Source: Spirochaetaceae bacterium bin103
GTDB taxonomy: Bacteria > Spirochaetota > Spirochaetia > SZUA-6 > Bin103
Length of the DNA: 64,000 bases
Direction: 5' to 3'
Assembly: GCA_002238925.1 (NCBI GenBank)
Contig: MPNH01000006.1
Location: 57,419 to 121,418 of the forward strand
Shown here: positions 34,236-43,733 of the stretch, one piece after another
Numbering within the stretch: position 1 is the first letter of the stretch
Layout: the number at the start of each line of letters is the position of its first letter
Position numbers and translations under genes: made by a program
Notes under the pieces: generated by a model
What the model saw: the letters and a program-made list of their open reading frames with translations, nothing else
What the model was told of the DNA's origin: nothing
Database searches by the model: none

Positions 34236-35234
34236 ATGCTCCACTACATCGTGCGCCGCATCATCTTCATGGCGGTATTGTTGCTGGTTCTGTCGCTGGT
34301 GTCGTTCCTGATCATCCAGCTCCCGCCCGGCGACTACTTGAGCACGATGATTCAGAACATGCGCAACCTGGGGATGACGGTCGACGACGAGATGATTCGC
34401 GCCCTCGAAGATCGTTACGGCCTCGACAAGCCGGTGATGCTGCAATACCTGAAGTGGTTCGGCAACCTGCTGCAGGGCGACATGGGACGCTCCTTCCAAT
34501 GGAACGAAGAGGTCACCGACCTGATTCTTGAGCGCCTCGCCCTCACCGTCACCATCTCGGTAGCGTCGCTCATACTCGTGTACGTCCTGGCGGTTCCGAT
34601 CGGCATCTACTCCGCAACCCACCCGTATTCTCCCGCCGACTACGTGTTCACGGTGGCCGGCTTCATAGGGTTGGCCACGCCCAACTTCCTGCTGGCGCTG
34701 ATCCTGATGTACCTGACGTTCACCCACCTGGGCTGGAGCGTGGGAGGACTGTTCTCGCGCGACTACGTGCTGGAGCCGTGGAGCATCGGCAAGGTTATCG
34801 ACCTGCTCAAGCATCTGCCGATCCCGCTGATCGTGATCGGCACGGCCGGCACTGCGGAAATCATCCGCATCCTGCGCGGCTCGCTGCTGGACGAACTGGC
34901 CAAGCAGTACGTCATAACCGCACGCGCCAAGGGACTGCGCGAGGGCGTTATCCTGTTCAAGTATCCGGTGCGGCTGGCCCTCAATCCGATTATCAGCACC
35001 ATCGGCTACCTTCTGCCGGCCATCGTTGCGGGCGAGACCCTGGTTTCCATCGTGCTCAGCCTGCCCACCATCGGCCCGCTGCTGCTGCGCGCCCTGCAGG
35101 CGCAGGACATGTACCTGGCCGGCAGCATGGTGATGCTGCTCAGCGGGCTGGCGATGCTCGGTACGCTGGTGTCCGACCTGATGCTGGTGAGCATCGATCC
35201 ACGCATTCGCTTCGAGAACGAGGCGCGGGCATGA
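34236..35234 (+). CDS. Dpp/Opp-type ABC permease, cassette 1 (DppB-like)
   Basis: 332-residue inner-membrane permease. N-terminal membrane anchor (RRIIFMAVLLLVLSLVSFLIIQLPPGDYL), periplasmic insert, then five further spans; the EAA loop is in LAKQYVITARAKGLREGVIL (near 225-244). GGAGG lies 4 nt before the ATG. It overlaps the next permease gene by 4 bp. The paralogue at 39452-40450 has exactly the same length. Family members import peptides, but in Thermotogota-like bacteria they often import oligosaccharides; which applies here is unknown. No ATPase genes are present in the cassette. Confidence 0.87.
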   Translation: MLHYIVRRIIFMAVLLLVLSLVSFLIIQLPPGDYLSTMIQNMRNLGMTVDDEMIRALEDRYGLDKPVMLQYLKWFGNLLQGDMGRSFQWNEEVTDLILERLALTVTISVASLILVYVLAVPIGIYSATHPYSPADYVFTVAGFIGLATPNFLLALILMYLTFTHLGWSVGGLFSRDYVLEPWSIGKVIDLLKHLPIPLIVIGTAGTAEIIRILRGSLLDELAKQYVITARAKGLREGVILFKYPVRLALNPIISTIGYLLPAIVAGETLVSIVLSLPTIGPLLLRALQAQDMYLAGSMVMLLSGLAMLGTLVSDLMLVSIDPRIRFENEARA

Positions 35235-36409
35235 GCTCGAGGCGATCCCAGGACGACGCGCCCGCGCCTACCGGCATCGCCCGCTACCGGATCGAAACAC
35301 CGGCCGAACCCTCCGCCGACGAACGCGGCGAGCGCTACTACATGGCGTCGAGCTGGACCCTGATCAGGCGACGCTTTCTGAAACACCGGTTGGCGGTGTT
35401 CGGCAGCGTCATCCTGCTGATCATCTACCTGCTGGCGGCGTTTGCCGGCTTCTTCTCGGTCGCGGACACCTACGAGCGCCATCCCGACCACCTGTTCGCG
35501 CCGCCCACGAGGGTGCGCCTGTTCCACGACGGCCGGCTGCATCGTCCGTTCGTGTATGGCCTGAATGTCGGCCGCCACCCGGAGACGCTGGCGCCCGTGT
35601 ACGAGGACGACCGCGAGCAGATCTTTCCGGTGCGATTTCTGGTGCACGGCCACGAGTACCGCGTCATCGGGCTGTTCTCGAGCACGCTGCACCTGCTGGG
35701 TGTCGACCGGCCCGGCTACGTATTCCTGTTCGGCACCGACAGCCTCGGCCGCGACATGTTCTCGCGGGTGCTGTCCGGGGCGCGCATTTCGCTTTCCATC
35801 GGGCTGCTCGGGGTGACCATCAGCTTCGTGCTCGGCTGCCTGCTCGGCGGCGTGTCGGGATACTTCGGCGGCGCTGCCGACATGGTCGTGCAGCGCATTA
35901 TCGAGTTCCTGCAGTCGCTGCCGACGATTCCGCTGTGGATGGCACTGGCCGCCGCGGTGCCGTTGAACTGGCCGCCGCTACGCATCTATTTCATGATTAC
36001 GGTGATCCTGTCCCTGGTCGGCTGGACCGGGCTGGCTCGGGTGGTGCGTGGCAAGATTCTGCAGTTGCGGGTGGAAGATTACGTGATGGCCGCGGCGGTC
36101 GCCGGGGCACCGGAGCGGGCGATCATTTTCCGCCACCTGCTGCCCGGGTTCATGAGCTACCTGGTCGTCCACATCACCCTCGCGGTGCCCTACATGATCC
36201 TGGGTGAGACCGCGTTGAGCTTTATCGGCATCGGCCTGCGTCCGCCGGTGGTGAGCTGGGGGGTAATGTTGCAACAGGCGCAGAACGTACGCACCGTCGC
36301 GCTGCACCCGTGGCTGCTGATTCCGGCGCTGTTCGTGGTGTTCACGGTGCTGTGCTTCAACTTCGCCGGCGACGGCTTGCGCGACGTCGCCGACCCTTAC
36401 AAGCAATAG
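35231..36409 (+). CDS. Dpp/Opp-type ABC permease, cassette 1 (DppC/YejE-like)
   Basis: 392-residue partner permease. After a first membrane span (near 55-75) there is a long periplasmic insert of about 110 residues (TYERHPDHLFAPPTRVRLF to FLFGTDSLGRD), as in YejE-type permeases, then five spans. The EAA motif is in LQLRVEDYVMAAAVAGAPERAIIFRHLLPG. Start overlaps the previous stop (ATGA). Forms the heterodimeric channel with the upstream permease for the binding protein that follows. Same length as its paralogue at 40461-41639. Confidence 0.87.
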   Translation: MSSRRSQDDAPAPTGIARYRIETPAEPSADERGERYYMASSWTLIRRRFLKHRLAVFGSVILLIIYLLAAFAGFFSVADTYERHPDHLFAPPTRVRLFHDGRLHRPFVYGLNVGRHPETLAPVYEDDREQIFPVRFLVHGHEYRVIGLFSSTLHLLGVDRPGYVFLFGTDSLGRDMFSRVLSGARISLSIGLLGVTISFVLGCLLGGVSGYFGGAADMVVQRIIEFLQSLPTIPLWMALAAAVPLNWPPLRIYFMITVILSLVGWTGLARVVRGKILQLRVEDYVMAAAVAGAPERAIIFRHLLPGFMSYLVVHITLAVPYMILGETALSFIGIGLRPPVVSWGVMLQQAQNVRTVALHPWLLIPALFVVFTVLCFNFAGDGLRDVADPYKQ

Positions 36410-36506
36410 GTGGCCACAAGAGGCCACTACATTTGCGCCGTCGTGCGCGATGTACACGGTGCCTTTCGCCGGTTATGATCGCGGTCACCTACGCAAGGAG
36501 GATTCG

Positions 36507-38459
36507 ATGTTCAAGAACTGTTTCGCCGTAGCGGCAGCCGTGGCGTTGGCCCTTGTCAGTCCTGCCGCATTCGCGGCCGGAGAAGGGGAGGAGCCGGAGG
36601 GCTCCACCGGCAGCGCGACCAGCGCCATGCCGACGCGCTTCAACGAGGCGCCGATGCTTGCCGAGATGGTGGCGAACGGCGAGTTGCCACCGGTCGACGA
36701 ACGGATGCCCGCCGAGCCGATGGTGCGTCCGGTGTTTGACGAGATCGGCACCTACGGCGGCACCCTGTTCGTGTACCACCGCGATCCGAGCCCGTGGCAG
36801 GACGTGGGCGACATGACCGAGATATCACCCCGCTTTTTCCGTCAGAACCTCGACGGCTCCTTCGACAGCGGTCTGATCGTCGACCACGAGCAGTCCGACG
36901 ACTACACCAGCCTTGTCCTGCACGTGCGTCCCGGCATGCGCTGGTCGGACGGCGACCCGCTCGATGCCGAGGACTTCGTGTTCGCCTTCAAGGACATGCA
37001 CCTGAAGGAAGGCGTGGAAATGTGGAACTTCATGGGGGCGCCGTTGCAGGATTCGCAGCAGATCAGCGAGTACAGCTTCTCGATAACCTGGACCGAACCG
37101 GTACCCAATATCGTCACTGACTTCGCCGGGCCTGCCGGCGGGGCGTGGGTCGGTCTGCAGCCCGCCCACTACCTCAAGAAGTGGCACGTCGACTTTAACG
37201 AAGATGCCGAGGCGCTGGCCAAGGAGGAGGGCTTCGACACCTGGGAGGATGCGTTCCGCTCCCACTACTGGTGGAATCCCTCCGAGGATCTCGCCAGGCC
37301 GACCATTCACCCGTGGGTGCTCACCTCGTCCGACACCGTGCGCAAGGTCATGGAGCGCAATGCCTATTACATGGTGGTCGACCCGGCCGGCAATCAGCTT
37401 CCCTACATCGATACCGTGGTGGGAGAGATCGTCGACGCCGAGACCTACGACCTCAAGATCATCTCCGGCGAATCCGACATCGCCTACCTGTTCACTACCT
37501 TCGAGAATTTCTCGCTCTACAAGCAGAGCGAAGAGTCGGGCGACTACACCGTGCACCTGGTGCCCGGGCTGTTCGGCTCCGAGATGGGCCTGCAGCCCAA
37601 CTGGAACGTGGCCGACCCGATCAAGCGCGAGCTGATCCAGAACCGCGACTTCCGCATCGCACTGTCGGTGGCGATCAACCGCGACGAGATCAACGAGGTA
37701 ATCTACTTCGGCCAGGGCACCCCGCGCCAGGCCACGGTGCCGGAGAGCTTCTCCGTGTATGACGACGCCTGGGCGCAGGCTCACGCGCAGTACGACCCCG
37801 AACTGGCCAACGAATTGCTGGACGGAATGGGTCTGACCGAGCGCGACCGCGACGGCTTCCGGCTGGCCGCCGACGGCAGCCCGCTGCAGTTCACGATTCA
37901 CCACCAGGTAATCGAAATCGGCTCCTCGCGCGGCGAGTTGCTGGAGTTGATCAAGGAATACTGGGAGGACGTGGGCATCCGCATCGAGCTGCGCGGCCAT
38001 GAGCCGGCGTTCTTCTGGGAGCTGACCGACACCGACCAGTTTGACATCGCCGTGCGTGCGTTCGAAAAGCTGATCCAGCACCTGGCGGCCAGCACCGAGT
38101 CTAACTGGGCGCCGCTGTGGGACCAGTGGCTGAGCGAGGTGTACGCCCGCGAGGCGGGGGCCGGGTCAGAGGGCGACCTGCCCGGCGAGCAGCCGCCGGA
38201 GTGGATCGAGGAGCATGACCGCCGCATCTACAAGGCGCAGCAGACCCCAGAGCAGAGCGACGAGTACCGCGAGCTGATTTACCAAATCGCCGAGGCGCAG
38301 GCGGAAAACCTGTTCTGGATCGGCACCGTGGGCCAGGTGCCGGTACCGGTGGTGGCGCAGAACCGGGTCGGCAACGTGATGACCTCGTTCGTGCCGCGCC
38401 ACGTATGGACCGGCGGCCTGAGCGAGTTCGCCGACCAGCTCTACCTCAAGGACCAGTAG
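36507..38459 (+). CDS. Family 5 extracellular solute-binding protein, cassette 1
   Basis: 650-residue periplasmic binding protein (SBP_bac_5). Signal peptide MFKNCFAVAAAVALALVSP with cleavage after AFA near residue 22; no lipobox Cys. Conserved family stretches include IGTYGGTLFVY, LHVRPGMRWSDGDPLDAEDFVFAFKDM and FRIALSVAINRDEINEVIYFGQG. AAGGAGG lies 5 nt before ATG 36507, the clearest ribosome site of the cassette. Larger than the usual 500-540 residues, with an acidic N-terminal linker after the signal. Delivers its ligand (peptide or oligosaccharide, undetermined) to the two permeases upstream. Confidence 0.88.
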   Translation: MFKNCFAVAAAVALALVSPAAFAAGEGEEPEGSTGSATSAMPTRFNEAPMLAEMVANGELPPVDERMPAEPMVRPVFDEIGTYGGTLFVYHRDPSPWQDVGDMTEISPRFFRQNLDGSFDSGLIVDHEQSDDYTSLVLHVRPGMRWSDGDPLDAEDFVFAFKDMHLKEGVEMWNFMGAPLQDSQQISEYSFSITWTEPVPNIVTDFAGPAGGAWVGLQPAHYLKKWHVDFNEDAEALAKEEGFDTWEDAFRSHYWWNPSEDLARPTIHPWVLTSSDTVRKVMERNAYYMVVDPAGNQLPYIDTVVGEIVDAETYDLKIISGESDIAYLFTTFENFSLYKQSEESGDYTVHLVPGLFGSEMGLQPNWNVADPIKRELIQNRDFRIALSVAINRDEINEVIYFGQGTPRQATVPESFSVYDDAWAQAHAQYDPELANELLDGMGLTERDRDGFRLAADGSPLQFTIHHQVIEIGSSRGELLELIKEYWEDVGIRIELRGHEPAFFWELTDTDQFDIAVRAFEKLIQHLAASTESNWAPLWDQWLSEVYAREAGAGSEGDLPGEQPPEWIEEHDRRIYKAQQTPEQSDEYRELIYQIAEAQAENLFWIGTVGQVPVPVVAQNRVGNVMTSFVPRHVWTGGLSEFADQLYLKDQ

Positions 38460-38472
38460 GGGAGCCGGCGCT

Positions 38473-39381
38473 TCAGGCGCCGAGCGCGCCGCGCACCAGG
38501 GCCATGGCGCGCGGCGCGTCGATGCGGTAGGCAACCCCGGCGTTGGCCGCGGCGCCCTGGTTGCCCGTCCGCTCGTCCACCACGGTCATGCCGCGGGTCA
38601 GCGTGCCGTCCACCTCGACGGCGACCGGCCGCGGTGCGACCTCGAACAGTTCGGGGTGGGTAACCGCAAGCACCGCGCACGGATCGTGCATCGCCGTGGC
38701 GCGCCGCCCGAGCAGTTCCGCCATGACTCCGTGCAGGTAGTCCAACAAACCGGCAGCGAAGTGCGCCAACGGGGCGCCGGCGGCACGCAGTTCCGCCACC
38801 AGCGCATCGCTGGTCTCCACCTGGTGGGTCAGGTTCAGACCGCACATGACAAGGTCGGCGCCGGAGGCAAACACCCGCGCCGCCGCTTCCGGATCGGCGT
38901 AGATGTTGAACTCCGCGGCCGGGGTCACGTTGCCGCCAGCGATACTGCCGCCCATGATCGAGATGCCGGCGATGCGCGTTACCCAGTCCGGATCGCGCTC
39001 GATGGCCAGCGCCAGGTTGGTCAGCGGTCCCACCGCCACCACCCACGTGTCCGACTCAGCGGCGTCGAGCAGATAGGACACCGCGTCGTCGCCGGCCGCG
39101 GTGCGGTCGTGGCCCGGCGGTTCGAAGTCGCCCATGCCCGACTCGCCGTGCACGTGCGGGGCATAGGTGGGCGCGCCGACCAGCGGCCCGGCGGCGCCGC
39201 TGTGTACCGGCGTGTCGACGCCCAGCATGGCGGTCAGCATCAACGCGTTGGCCGTGGTGGCGGCCAGCGGCACGTTACCGCTCACGGTGGTGATCCCGAC
39301 CACTTCGGCGCAGTGGTGGGCCAGGATCAGAGCAATGGCGTCGTCGAGGCCCGGATCGCAGTCGATGATCATGCGCTTCAT
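38473..39381 (-). CDS. Nucleoside hydrolase family protein
   Basis: Calcium-dependent N-ribohydrolase that would cleave nucleosides into base and ribose. The N-terminal calcium motif is DCDPGLDDA (6-14), followed by TTVSGNVPL and VVAVGPLTNLALAIERDP. The second metal-site motif and catalytic stretch MHDPCAVLAVTHPELF lies near 228-243. Start is ATG 39381; the 39420 start would add thirteen unlikely residues. It lies on the opposite strand between the two transporter cassettes and is not part of either operon. Could use purine or pyrimidine nucleosides. Confidence 0.88.
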   Translation of the reverse strand: MKRMIIDCDPGLDDAIALILAHHCAEVVGITTVSGNVPLAATTANALMLTAMLGVDTPVHSGAAGPLVGAPTYAPHVHGESGMGDFEPPGHDRTAAGDDAVSYLLDAAESDTWVVAVGPLTNLALAIERDPDWVTRIAGISIMGGSIAGGNVTPAAEFNIYADPEAAARVFASGADLVMCGLNLTHQVETSDALVAELRAAGAPLAHFAAGLLDYLHGVMAELLGRRATAMHDPCAVLAVTHPELFEVAPRPVAVEVDGTLTRGMTVVDERTGNQGAAANAGVAYRIDAPRAMALVRGALGA

Positions 39382-39434
39382 GGCGCGACCATACCCTGCA
39401 ACGCACGGGGCTGGCATCATTTTTCGCGGCCGCG

Positions 39435-39440
39435 TACACT
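39435..39440 (+). promoter_or_regulatory. -10-like box for cassette 2
   Basis: TACACT at 39435-39440 would begin transcription about 5 nt before the permease ATG at 39452. No ribosome site is visible; the leader is essentially only an A-rich stretch. Confidence 0.35.
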
Positions 39441-39451
39441 GCGCAGAAAAA

Positions 39452-40450
39452 ATGGCCAGCTATATCGTACGCCGCATCCTCTACATGTTCGTGCTGCTGC
39501 TCATTCTGTCGTTCGTGTCGTTTGTCATCATCCAGCTCCCGCCGGGCGACTTCCTGTCCACCCTGGTAATAAATATGGAAAACCGCGGCATGACCATCGA
39601 CGCCGAGACCATCGCCGACCTCAAGAAGCGCTACGGTCTCGACAAACCGTTCATGGGCCAGTACCTGACCTGGTTGTTCAACCTGCTGCAGGGCGACATG
39701 GGGAGATCGTTCCAATGGGACGAAGAGGTAACCAAGCTGATCGGCGAGCGCCTCATCCTCACCACCACCCTCGCCATCTCCAGCCTGATCCTGGTGTACC
39801 TGATCGCCGTGCCGATCGGCATTTACTCGGCCACCCACCAGTACTCGTTCGCCGACTACACCTTCACGGTGTTCGGATTCATCGGCCTGGCCACGCCCAA
39901 CTTCCTGCTCGCGCTGATCCTGATGTTCCTGACCGTCAAGCTGTTCGGGTGGAGTCCCGGCGGGCTGTTTTCGCGCGAGTACATCATGGCGGATTGGAGC
40001 CTCGGCAAGGTCGTGGACCTGTTGAAGCACCTGCCGGTGCCGCTGATCGTGATCAGTACCGCCGGCACCGCGGCGATCATCCGCGTGTTGCGCGGCTCGC
40101 TGCTTGACGAACTGGCCAAGCAGTACGTGGTCACGGCGCGCTCCAAGGGCGTGCGCGAGCAGCGCATCCTGTTCAAGTACCCGGTACGCATCGCCATCAA
40201 CCCTATCATCAGCTCGATCGGCGGACTGTTGCCGTTCATCGTGTCGGGCGAGGTGCTGGTGTCCATCGTGCTCGGCCTGCCGACCATCGGCCCACTGCTC
40301 ATCCTTGCACTGACCGACCAGGACATGTTCCTGGCCGGCAGCATGGTGATGATGCTCGGCGGTCTGGCGATGATCGGCACGCTTATCTCCGACCTCCTGC
40401 TGGTGACCATCGACCCGCGCATACGCTTCAGCGCGGCGGCGCGCGCGTGA
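39452..40450 (+). CDS. Dpp/Opp-type ABC permease, cassette 2 (DppB-like)
   Basis: 332 residues, paralogous along its length to the 34236-35234 permease (shared GDMGRSFQW, ATPNFLLALILMFLT, LLDELAKQYVVTARSKGVRE and LGLPTIGPLLI). The same EAA loop and six spans are visible. Starts in the divergent gap with the nucleoside hydrolase gene and ends 10 bp before its partner. Together with 40461 and 41719 it makes a second complete membrane-plus-binding protein set without ATPases. Confidence 0.87.
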   Translation: MASYIVRRILYMFVLLLILSFVSFVIIQLPPGDFLSTLVINMENRGMTIDAETIADLKKRYGLDKPFMGQYLTWLFNLLQGDMGRSFQWDEEVTKLIGERLILTTTLAISSLILVYLIAVPIGIYSATHQYSFADYTFTVFGFIGLATPNFLLALILMFLTVKLFGWSPGGLFSREYIMADWSLGKVVDLLKHLPVPLIVISTAGTAAIIRVLRGSLLDELAKQYVVTARSKGVREQRILFKYPVRIAINPIISSIGGLLPFIVSGEVLVSIVLGLPTIGPLLILALTDQDMFLAGSMVMMLGGLAMIGTLISDLLLVTIDPRIRFSAAARA

Positions 40451-40460
40451 GGCGTCCGGC

Positions 40461-41639
40461 ATGAGCAGCCACTCCCGTCCCCAGGAGGCGCACCTGCCGC
40501 CTGCCGGCGATCAGGCCATCGGCGTCGGCGTCGCCGAGACCGCCGAGGAGGAACGCTACTTCCTGGCGTCGAGCTGGACGCTGATGCGGCGCCGGTTCCT
40601 GAAGCACAAGCTTGCCGTGGCCGGCACCGTCATACTGCTGTTGATCTACGTAACGGCCGCGTTCGCCGGCTTCTTCGCGCTGGTCGATACGCACGAGCGC
40701 AACACCGACTACGAGTTCTTGCCGCCGACGCGCGTGCGCTTCTTCCATGACGGCGGCCTGCAGCGCCCGTTCGTGTATGGCCTGCGCCAGGAAGTAGACC
40801 AGGAGACGCTCGCCAAGACCTACGTGATCGACCGCACGCAGGTGTACCCGATCCGGTTCTTCGTGCAGGGGCACGAATACCGCTTCATCGGACTGTTCCC
40901 GAGCCAGTTGCACCTGATGGGCGTGGACGAACCCGGCGCCTTCTTCCCGCTCGGCACCGACCGGCTCGGCCGCGACATGTACTCGCGCGTGCTGCAGGGC
41001 GCCCGCGTGTCGCTGTCCATCGGGCTGGTCGGGGTGGCGATCAGCTTCGCGCTCGGCTGCCTGCTCGGCGGGGCATCCGGGTTCTTCGGCGGAGCGGTGG
41101 ACATGATCGTGCAGCGCATCATCGAGTTCCTGCAGTCGCTGCCTTCGATCCCGCTGTGGATGGCGCTGGCCGCGGCAGTGCCGACCGAGTGGCCGGTGCT
41201 GCGTACCTACTTCATGATTACCCTGATCCTCTCCATCGTGGGCTGGACCGAGTTGGCGCGCGTGGTGCGCGGAAAGATTCTGCAACTCCGCGTCGAAGAT
41301 TTCGTGATGGCGGCGTCGATCGCCGGCGCCAAGGAGTTCACTATCATCATCCGCCACCTGCTGCCCGGCTTCATGAGCTACCTGATTGTCCACATGACGC
41401 TGGCCATTCCCTACATGATCCTGGGCGAAACCACGCTCAGCTTTCTTGGCATCGGGTTGCGCCCGCCGGTGATAAGCTGGGGCGTGATGCTGCAGCAGGC
41501 GCAGAACATTCGCACCGTGGCGCTCAACGAATGGCTGCTGATTCCGGCGCTGTTTGTGGTGTTCACGGTGCTGTGCTTCAACGTGGTCGGCGATGGCCTG
41601 CGCGACGTGGCGGACCCCTACGCCACTCGACACATGTGA
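40461..41639 (+). CDS. Dpp/Opp-type ABC permease, cassette 2 (DppC/YejE-like)
   Basis: 392 residues, paralogue of 35231-36409 with identical length and the same extended periplasmic insert between the first and second membrane spans (HERNTDYEFLPPTRVRFF to FFPLGTDRLGRD). EAA loop in LQLRVEDFVMAASIAGAKEF, C-terminal PALFVVFTVLCFNVVGDGLRD. Begins 10 bp after the preceding permease with only a weak GAGG. Confidence 0.87.
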   Translation: MSSHSRPQEAHLPPAGDQAIGVGVAETAEEERYFLASSWTLMRRRFLKHKLAVAGTVILLLIYVTAAFAGFFALVDTHERNTDYEFLPPTRVRFFHDGGLQRPFVYGLRQEVDQETLAKTYVIDRTQVYPIRFFVQGHEYRFIGLFPSQLHLMGVDEPGAFFPLGTDRLGRDMYSRVLQGARVSLSIGLVGVAISFALGCLLGGASGFFGGAVDMIVQRIIEFLQSLPSIPLWMALAAAVPTEWPVLRTYFMITLILSIVGWTELARVVRGKILQLRVEDFVMAASIAGAKEFTIIIRHLLPGFMSYLIVHMTLAIPYMILGETTLSFLGIGLRPPVISWGVMLQQAQNIRTVALNEWLLIPALFVVFTVLCFNVVGDGLRDVADPYATRHM

Positions 41640-41718
41640 TTTACGGCATTACCGTGTGCGGCGGTTGCGGGCGGCGGGCGCGCGCAGATCTTGCGGATAT
41701 TCTACAAGGAGTAACATC

Positions 41719-43683
41719 GTGAATACACGATTGTTCCTGGCGTCGCTGGTTACGGCGGCGATATTGATTACTGGCACGGCGTGGGCCGGCGGCCAGGAAG
41801 ATGGCGGCGGCGGAGAAGCCGCCGCGGCCACGGTGGCGAGCGGCACCTACAACGAAGCGCCGATGCTCGCGACCATGGTGGCGAGCGGCGAATTGCCGCC
41901 GGTCGACGATCGGCTGCCGGTCGAGCCGATGGTGTTGGAGGTGGCCGAGGTAGGCAACTACGGCGGTACGTTCTTCGTGTTCGCCACCAACAACTCGCCC
42001 TGGAACGACCTGACCGAGGAACCGAGCCGTGGCCCGACGTTGCTGCGCATGGGGCTCGACGGACAGATCGGGCCCGACGTGGCCAAGGGATACCTGCTTG
42101 CCCCCGACAACATGAGCTTTACTCTGTTTCTGCGGGAGGGCATGAAGTGGTCGGACGGTTCGCCGTTTACGGCTCATGACTTCACCTTCAAGTTCTACGA
42201 CATGTTCAAGCAGGACGAGGTGGAGACCTGGGGCATTCGCTCTCAGGTCGACGAGGTGGTTGCGGTGGACGACTACACCGTGCGTTACGACTTCAGCCGG
42301 CCGTTTCCGGCGTTCCTGCTCGACATGGTGCACTGGCGCTCCTCCGACTGGATGCTGTACAGCCCCAAGGAATACCTGAGCAAGTGGCACATCACGTACA
42401 ATGAGGATGCCAACACGCTCGCCAAGGAGGAGGGCTTCGAGAACTGGGGCGAGGCGTTCAACAATCACGCCAGTTTCCGGCCCACCCATGACATCGAACG
42501 CCCGCGCGTCGACCCGTGGATGTTCACCGAGCAGACCACCACGATTCGCGCGTTCGTGCGCAACCCCTTCTTCCACCAGGTGGATCAGGCCGGCAACCAG
42601 CTTCCCTACGTGGACAAGATCGTTTCGGAGCTGGTCGAAAAGGAAACCTACGACCTCAAGATCATCGCCGGCGAGGCCGACGTCGCCTTCCTCTCCGCCA
42701 CGCTCGACAATTACACCTTGTACAAGCAGAATGAGGAGGCCGGCAATTACGTCGTCACGCTGATTCCGGGCGTCGAGGGCAACGAGGCATCGTATGGCTT
42801 CAACCTCAACCACCCCGACCCGGTACGCCGCGAACTGTACAACAACATCAAGTTCCGGCAGGCGATGTCGCTCGGCATCGACCGCGACGAGGTCAACCGA
42901 GTGGCGTTCTCCGGCTTTGCAACGCCGCGCCAAGCCTCGGTGCTGCCCGGCACCAGCTACTACCAGGCTGAGTGGGCGGAGGAAAACCCGTATGTCGGCT
43001 ACGATCCGGACGAGGCCAACCGCATGCTCGACGAGCTGGGCCTGGCCCGCGGCTCGGACGGACTGCGCCGTGACTCCGAGGGCCGCACCATCCTGCTTAC
43101 CATCGAATATTCCTCGATCATCCACCAGGGCATCGCACTGGCGCACGAGCTGGTCAAGGAGTTCTGGGAAGACCTGGGCTTCGAGGTGCAGGTCAAGGAA
43201 GTGGGCGGCAACATCTGGGGCGAGCGCCGGCAATCGCCGGATACCGACGTGATCAGCGGACCCGTACACGGCATCGAGATGTACACCTTCCTGTCGCGCT
43301 ACACGTTCGGTTTCAGCGTCCGTGCGCCGCTCTGGTGGTTGTGGCTCGATGCCCAAGACCGGGTGGAGTCGGGAGTGGCAAGTCTCGATGACTTCGAGGG
43401 CGGCGTGTTGCCCGGCGAAGAGCCGCCGGATGAGATCAAGGAAATGCTCACGATGGGCCGCAACCGCATCAACCTGGTCTACAACAGCGACGAGTACTTC
43501 GACGCGAGCACGCAATACCTCGGTTGGCTGTCGGACAATCTGTTCACGATCGGCACGGTCGGCATGTCGCCGATGGTGTTCATCGCGCGCCCGAACGTCG
43601 GCAACACGCCCGATGCCCCGCATCCATGGTTCGAGGAGGCCCTGAACCTCAACTACTTCGCCGCGCAATTCTTCTACAAGTAG
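41719..43683 (+). CDS. Family 5 extracellular solute-binding protein, cassette 2
   Basis: 654-residue periplasmic binding protein, paralogue of 36507-38459 (shared YNEAPMLATMVASGELPPVDDR opening after the signal). Signal peptide MNTRLFLASLVTAAILITGT with cleavage near AWA at 23. GTG 41719 is chosen because AAGGAG lies 7 nt upstream and a correct signal peptide follows; the open frame upstream of it overlaps the permease gene. Both cassettes were duplicated together or acquired as related units, then diverged, so they likely serve related but distinct ligands. Confidence 0.88.
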   Translation: MNTRLFLASLVTAAILITGTAWAGGQEDGGGGEAAAATVASGTYNEAPMLATMVASGELPPVDDRLPVEPMVLEVAEVGNYGGTFFVFATNNSPWNDLTEEPSRGPTLLRMGLDGQIGPDVAKGYLLAPDNMSFTLFLREGMKWSDGSPFTAHDFTFKFYDMFKQDEVETWGIRSQVDEVVAVDDYTVRYDFSRPFPAFLLDMVHWRSSDWMLYSPKEYLSKWHITYNEDANTLAKEEGFENWGEAFNNHASFRPTHDIERPRVDPWMFTEQTTTIRAFVRNPFFHQVDQAGNQLPYVDKIVSELVEKETYDLKIIAGEADVAFLSATLDNYTLYKQNEEAGNYVVTLIPGVEGNEASYGFNLNHPDPVRRELYNNIKFRQAMSLGIDRDEVNRVAFSGFATPRQASVLPGTSYYQAEWAEENPYVGYDPDEANRMLDELGLARGSDGLRRDSEGRTILLTIEYSSIIHQGIALAHELVKEFWEDLGFEVQVKEVGGNIWGERRQSPDTDVISGPVHGIEMYTFLSRYTFGFSVRAPLWWLWLDAQDRVESGVASLDDFEGGVLPGEEPPDEIKEMLTMGRNRINLVYNSDEYFDASTQYLGWLSDNLFTIGTVGMSPMVFIARPNVGNTPDAPHPWFEEALNLNYFAAQFFYK

Positions 43684-43719
43684 AGCCTTCTATAAGTAGA
43701 GCCTTCTACCAGTAGCAGG
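43672..43719. repeat. 16-bp tandem repeat at the binding-protein 3' end
   Basis: Unit TTCTACAAGTAGAGCC (43672-43687) is repeated as TTCTATAAGTAGAGCC (43688-43703) and partly as TTCTACCAGTAG (43704-43715). The stop codon lies in the first unit, so copies 2 and 3 are untranslated. Confidence 0.9.
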
Positions 43720-43733
43720 CGCGAAGCAATCAG

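Noticed and set aside
41641..43668. A 675-residue minus-strand frame opposite the second binding protein
   Set aside because: The plus strand encodes a signal peptide and family 5 motifs; the antisense frame has none.
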